A DNA stretch of 64,000 bases from Paracamarosporium sp. OC-R06-R3 (taxonomy: Eukaryota; Ascomycota; Dothideomycetes; Pleosporales; Didymosphaeriaceae): assembly GCA_019828545.1 (NCBI GenBank), contig JACVRA010000329.1:1-64000 (forward strand). Direction: 5' to 3'. The translations under genes were made by a program, and so were the position numbers. The notes under the pieces were generated by a model. The model did not search any database. It was not told the origin of the DNA and was given only the letters and a program-made list of their open reading frames with translations. Below are positions 59,199 to 64,000 of this stretch, in pieces (the stretch's first letter is position 1; the number at the start of each line of letters is the position of its first letter).

Positions 59199-62100
59199 TC
59201 AAATGAAGATATCCAGCTCATGCCTCTTCAACTTGTCATCGTTGAATTGCGGATACGCGGGCACCATCGCATCGGCAGACTGTACGTACGCATCGTTGTA
59301 GATGCGCCAGTACGGCTGTCGAACTTTACGTGCTGGGTGGAAGAGACCCGCCCACACGTAGTTCATGACGAGCGGTGTGCCAATCGCGTTGCGGATTCCT
59401 TCAATGGCCTCGACGATACGGTCGATGACGTGCGGGCTGGTCTCGAACAAATTGGGCCAGAGAAGGTTGAGCAGGTGAATCATCGCGTCTTCGCAATCGA
59501 GCCCGACACACCCCAGTGCCACGTGCTTGACAACCGAGGCGGCCGTCTGTCGGTGCACTTGATCGCGGTCAATAAGAGCGTCCTCAAGCAACGGCGTGAT
59601 GGCGTAAACGTAGTCTTTGGCCATCTCCCCAATGTACTCGAACATGAAGCTGAGTGACTTCAACACGCCATTTTGGACGTTGAGCTCCGGTACACGATAC
59701 TCGTTCATGAGAGCTGGAAGGACGGTGAAAGGGGCACAGGTCTCGGCCACAATTCCTAGTATAAGTTAGCTATAGGTTCTTTGTCCAGCACCTAGAAAGT
59801 GAAAGAAAGGCTTACCGATCGCTACGGCAGTGCAGACACGACTCTGACGTTCCTGTAGAGTTGTTAGCTTTTGAGCTTGAATGCGAATGATGGCGGTGAC
59901 ACTAACCTGTACCCGCAAGTTCCCCAGCAACGTGGCCAGCACATCCTGTGGACCGATGGCTTTGGCAATGTAACCAAAGGTGTTGTTAGCAGCTCGTCGA
60001 ATGCCCTTCTTGTGAGCCTTGAGCATGTCTAGCAACTCGAAGCAAATACGCATCCATTCTCGCGGATTGACGTAGTCCGCTCCGCGGTCGGCAATTCTGC
60101 CTACCAAATCAATCGTGTTCTCCTGTACTTTTTCGTGTCGATTACGGAGGATGGGTGTGAGCCGTGGCAAAAGGTCCTTGATCGGAGGCTGCATCGCAGC
60201 CAGGCCAACGACAGTGACAATGGCTCGTAGTGCCCCAAGAATCGATCCGAGAACTTCCGGATATTCCTCTCCAAGATACTCGTACAATATGCTTGCAAGC
60301 TTGACCAGTTGTGGATCTTCATCACACTTTTGCATGACGAAGGTGATGCGCGAAATTAGATCAGCGGCTTGTTGTCGAACCGGTGCGGCCTTGTTGTTCA
60401 GGCGGTGGATGACTACGGCCACGATTTGCGGCAAGTAAGTCTTCGTGCGCTCGCCGAGGGCATTGACAACCGTGGCGAAACCGTCAATGACGATTGGGTC
60501 TTCGACGGTCTGATCCTGGAAGGCAACAAGTATACCATCGATGAGCTGTTCCTCGAGGCGCTGGTCTACGTCGTGAGCCCCAAGCGTCGAGATCACCTTG
60601 TCAATCGTTTCGACTGTCATCTTGCGGTAAGCTTCGTTCTCATCCTTCATGTTGTTTACAATGCGGCCCACAATCTCTGCAACACCTGCCTTTTGAGCTA
60701 GGTCAACAGTCGTGTCGACCACTTGGCGGTAGTTGCGCTTGTCAAGTGCCATCCTGCGCACCCAGAAATGCTTGAAGAACTCTGGAAGTACGTGGTCCTT
60801 CAAATAAACTGGGGTCACACCGGCAGTGCCGGCACACTGAGATACCACTTTCAGGACAACCTTCTTCATTTCCTCGTCAGGGGACTGGAATTCTCGAATC
60901 ACAATCTCCATGATTTGGCTGGTGTAATAGTTAGAGTACTCTTCGTCCATGAGTGGAATGACGTAGCCAACGGCTTTCAAGAAAGATGCCAAAGCTTTGC
61001 CCCGCTGTCTCCGGGCTCCGGTCCAAAGAGGGTTCAAAATGTCGTCAAAAGATTCAATACCGTAAGGCGCAGCAGCTTCGGCAAGGGCCGCCAATGCAAG
61101 TGCGGTGACCATACGGACCTTGGGCTGCTCATCGTTCAGATTATCCCCAATGCACTCAACCAAACCCTTCAGATGTGGTAGGATAGCGCATCCCATTAGA
61201 ATAGGAATCTGTTGCACGATCTTGACACCAGTGTGACGTGCATGCCACGACTTTTTGCTTCTGCACACAGCCCGAAGGAAAGGCAGAAGAGCTGGTATAC
61301 CGAGTGCTGATGCGACCACGGCGAAGGCTCGGGCTGTCGTGTTTCGCACGTATTCGTCCTGATGATCCAGGTCAGGGCGCATTGTACTGATCATGTGGGC
61401 TAGACCAGCGGCTTTGGCGAGGTTCGAAATAATTTCTCGACCCTCTACACGAGCATAGTAGTCCTGGTCGATCAAGAGGGGCTCAATAACAACCAGAATT
61501 TTGTGAACGTAGGGTCTGACCAAGTCATCAAGTTTATACAAAACACGATCGATAACCTTGACGAGCAAGTGGCGTTCTTGGTCCTCCAATGTCCGCTCCA
61601 TCAGCAATGGTAAAATCTGGTTGAATAGGGCTGCGGGACCAAACTGGCGAGCATTGTCTGTAAGTTGTCGCAGTGCAGTCTTACGCATCGGAGGTGTTCC
61701 ATTCTTGACTTTGAGAAGCAGCCGCATAATCTTGCGCTCCTTGAGTTCCTCCACGGTCATCTCATTCTCATCCGCACCGTCTGTCAGCTTTCCAAAATAC
61801 TTCATATCCTCATTCTTGAAGAACTGAAGGTCACCGACGCCAGGAATCTCCGTTGGCAGCTGCTTGCCCATCATGGCCATGCTGTTATCCGCTTCCGGTA
61901 CCAGATATCCTTGGTATCCGGTTGGAAGTGCCGGCATGCCGACCGGCCTCCTGACTGGCTCATAGCCTGGTGGCGGCTCGAGGATTTTGTAGCCTTCAGA
62001 TGGAAGCATCATGTCGAGCTGCTCGTCGGAAAGGGGGGCATTGCGTGCTGAGATGTCGGTACCGAACGCGAATGTTGTGGGTGCAGCGACTTTGGTGCCA

Positions 62101-62879
62101 TTGGTGGCGGGAGCCGGCGTGGCACTGGCAGCCGCAGCGGTGGTGTCCCATCGTGAACGTACCGGGGCGGCGGCGGCAGGCTCTTCAGGTTTCTCCCCCT
62201 GTGGGTCTGGAGACCATCGCGACCTCTTCTTCGATGTGGGCTCTACTGCTGCCTCTTCGATCTTCGCAGGCTCCTCATTAGAGCCGTCATCGTCCCACCG
62301 ACGCCGCTTGCGCTTCTTCTCCACGGGCGGAGTCTTGTTACCGTCCACTTCGGGCGCACCGTCCTTTAGTGTAGGCTCATGATCAAGAACTTCGTTGCCG
62401 TTCTTTTCGCGGTCCTCAATAAGTCGCTGGACACGCACCTCCTCCCGCTCTAGGTCTCGCTCCTTCATCACTTCCCTGTACGACATGCCGCCATTTTCGC
62501 CATCCTTGGCGAAGGGGTCTGCGCGCTCGGGCGATAACTTGCGATCGAATCGTCGGCGCTGGTAGTCGGTCTCGCGTGAAGAGATCTGGGCCTGCTTCTC
62601 GCGGGATTCCAAAAGGTCGTCCTCGCCGTGCGCGTACTCGTTCAGTATGTCTGCGCTCGCCGTGTATTGTCCGACCAGTCGCCTTCCATTGATCTCTCCC
62701 GCATCCTCCATGTCTTCATCGTCGTTGGCGGCGATGGACATGTTGTAGCCGGCATACTTGTCGACGCCGTTGCTGCCGTCGTACAGGTCCTTGTCGAAGG
62801 CCTCAGTGAGCGACTGCTTGCTCGACCCGCCTCCAGAGCCATTGGTGGCAGCCTTGTTCCCTGCGCGCGGACCGGGCAT
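59199..62879 (-). CDS. SF3B1: Splicing factor 3B subunit 1 (Hsh155/Prp10; three exons)
   Basis: Exons 62879-59907, 59852-59816 and 59755-59199 join over 54- and 60-base introns into 1188 residues, the usual length. The middle exon is only 37 bases. The start is the ATG of [13 protein letters not shown]; an upstream in-frame GTG is not used. The N-terminal ~400 residues hold Trp-containing U2AF ligand motifs ([21 protein letters not shown]), which bind U2AF-type proteins. The rest is HEAT repeats with near-universal blocks such as [31 protein letters not shown] and [17 protein letters not shown]. It is the core of the U2 snRNP SF3b complex that grips the branch site. No missing part is visible. 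Confidence 0.97.
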
Positions 62880-63220
62880 TGTGCTGCACGTTGTGGCGAT
62901 TCGTTCGAGGGAGCGTCGTTGTCGATGGTTTCGAGGGGATTCGATACTAATTCGTGAGCTGCGACTGCAGGCAACACTAGTACGCACAGACCGCTTTGCC
63001 TCCCTTGATCACGTGCGGATTCGCTAATCCTGGGGCAGTCTACGAATGGTAAGCTTGAGTTTGCAAAGAAGGATTGAACAAAATTTGACCAAGGTCACGA
63101 TGAAATTGTAGTTGCCTCATATTCGAAGCCTTGTTTGTTGCATGTGTATCGAAGATTGATCTACACGAACGCGCATCTGATAATGCTCTTTACCGCCAAG
63201 CCAAACCCATATGCATCCCA
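62880..63220. other. Promoter region of SF3B1 and 3' flank of UBA3
   Basis: 341 bases between two genes on the same strand. No TATA box or repeat is obvious. Confidence 0.5.
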
Positions 63221-64000
63221 CTACCTTCTCCACACCACGACATACTTGAACATCGTCGGAAACGCCTTGTCTGAAACGAGCATCTCCTCACCCTCAGCCG
63301 TCAGATCCTTCATCTTCTTCTCAAGGTTCGGCCTCGTCATACGCTCATAGTCTGCCGCTGACTGTATGTACAACGACTTCTCCGTCGTCCGTATCGATGG
63401 CGTCTTGAGCTGCGCCTCAGGACGCTCTGCTAGGCTATCAACAAACTCCTGCAGCGTTGCCTCCGGATCGATCTCGAGCGGACGTGCAAGAGCATCCTCG
63501 CCACATACAGGGCAATCGTCTTTCTTCTGGTGCTCAAACGTGTAAGTGTACACGGATTCGTCGCCTGTGTACATCATATAATTGTCGGTACCAGGGAATC
63601 CGAGGAAGGGGTTCGCGTTAGTGAGGAGCTTGAAGGCTTCGTTGCAGCAGCTGGCTGCTACGATGGCGTTCGTGGATGCGATGGCTGGGATGATATTCTT
63701 TACAACACCTTGTGTCATGCTGTATGTGACGCCGGGAATGTTGAACTCTTCGGCGCGCTTCGACGCCTTCTGGAACAGCCAGGTGATATGCTCTGGATCG
63801 TCAGTGTCTAGTGTTATGTCCTTGCGCTCTTCTTCCCAAGCGATAATGTGGGCCCACTCGATACAGTGTTGTGGTTGACGAGGGATGGTTGCAAGCGTAC
63901 AAAGTGGGACTGCAGCACGTGGAGCATGCATGTCCAGCTGGCACTCAATGCAACTAGTCATGGTAGGGAAGATTACCCTCGCCTGGCCCTTAAAGCCCTC
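63221..64000 (-). CDS. uba3: NEDD8-activating enzyme E1 catalytic subunit UBA3 (5' end outside window)
   Basis: The frame is open across the right edge (EGFKGQARVIFPTM continues upstream of the internal ATG at 63961), so that ATG is not the start. Visible are a zinc-binding C-x2-C (SCIEC) with its partner pair CPVCG ~150 residues on, the active-site region VPLCTLATIPRQPQHCIEW whose first cysteine forms the thioester with NEDD8, and the conserved TQGVVKNIIPAIASTNAIVAA adenylation-domain helix. The C-terminal ubiquitin-like fold that binds the E2 Ubc12 (EIDPEATLQEFVDSLAE) is complete to the stop. It pairs with Ula1/NAE1 to charge NEDD8 for cullin modification. The ATP-binding half is not in the window. 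Confidence 0.95.
   Translation of the reverse strand, partial: EGFKGQARVIFPTMTSCIECQLDMHAPRAAVPLCTLATIPRQPQHCIEWAHIIAWEEERKDITLDTDDPEHITWLFQKASKRAEEFNIPGVTYSMTQGVVKNIIPAIASTNAIVAASCCNEAFKLLTNANPFLGFPGTDNYMMYTGDESVYTYTFEHQKKDDCPVCGEDALARPLEIDPEATLQEFVDSLAERPEAQLKTPSIRTTEKSLYIQSAADYERMTRPNLEKKMKDLTAEGEEMLVSDKAFPTMFKYVVVWRR

Overview
The window is nuclear DNA of a filamentous ascomycete (Pezizomycotina, most likely a Dothideomycete-type genome). Genes are broken by short GT-AG introns, mostly 47-68 bases. Typical ascomycete families occur: 2EXR-like, DUF6594, DUF1776, rhodopsin-like Pth11-type membrane proteins, GH128 and secreted tyrosinase. A truncated Ty1/Copia element sits at the left edge. 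All exon joins below were worked out by hand from splice signals and frame continuity; no alignment or search was run.

Layout. 1-2.9 kb: Copia RNase H end, a probable LTR and unassigned broken coding-like segments. 2.9-4.0 kb: a DHDPS-family aldolase. 4.1-10.8 kb: a long stretch with no gene I can support. 10.9-16.5 kb: two tandem 2EXR-like paralogs, one frameshifted, and a protein of possible papain-like fold with its nucleophile position changed. 19-28.3 kb: a low-complexity coiled-coil protein, a secreted SGNH esterase, an F-box protein, then a divergent pair made of a DUF6594 membrane protein and an unusual HeLo/SesA-like plus retropepsin plus charged-helix protein. 28.9-36.8 kb: an Env7/STK16-type kinase, a decayed patatin, an intron-containing tRNA-Trp, a small uncertain gene and an intact four-exon patatin. 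38-47 kb: a GH128 glucanase, a wax-synthase-like acyltransferase, a five-exon secreted tyrosinase and a rhodopsin-like membrane protein. 47.5-64 kb: housekeeping genes: a Wss1 protease, a DUF1776 reductase-like protein, a Sel1-repeat protein, a RING-type protein, SF3B1 and UBA3, which runs off the right edge.

The left and middle parts look like accessory genome: a transposon, duplicated and broken genes, and immunity- or cell-death-like domains. The right part is conserved core. The most unusual object is the HeLo/SesA-like plus aspartic protease protein at 26.8-28.3 kb. It shares a 240-base divergent promoter with a two-pass DUF6594 membrane protein, and a patatin lies 6.7 kb further on. By analogy with fungal two-gene protease/pore-former incompatibility systems, this could be a programmed-cell-death module. 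That is inference, not shown by the sequence.
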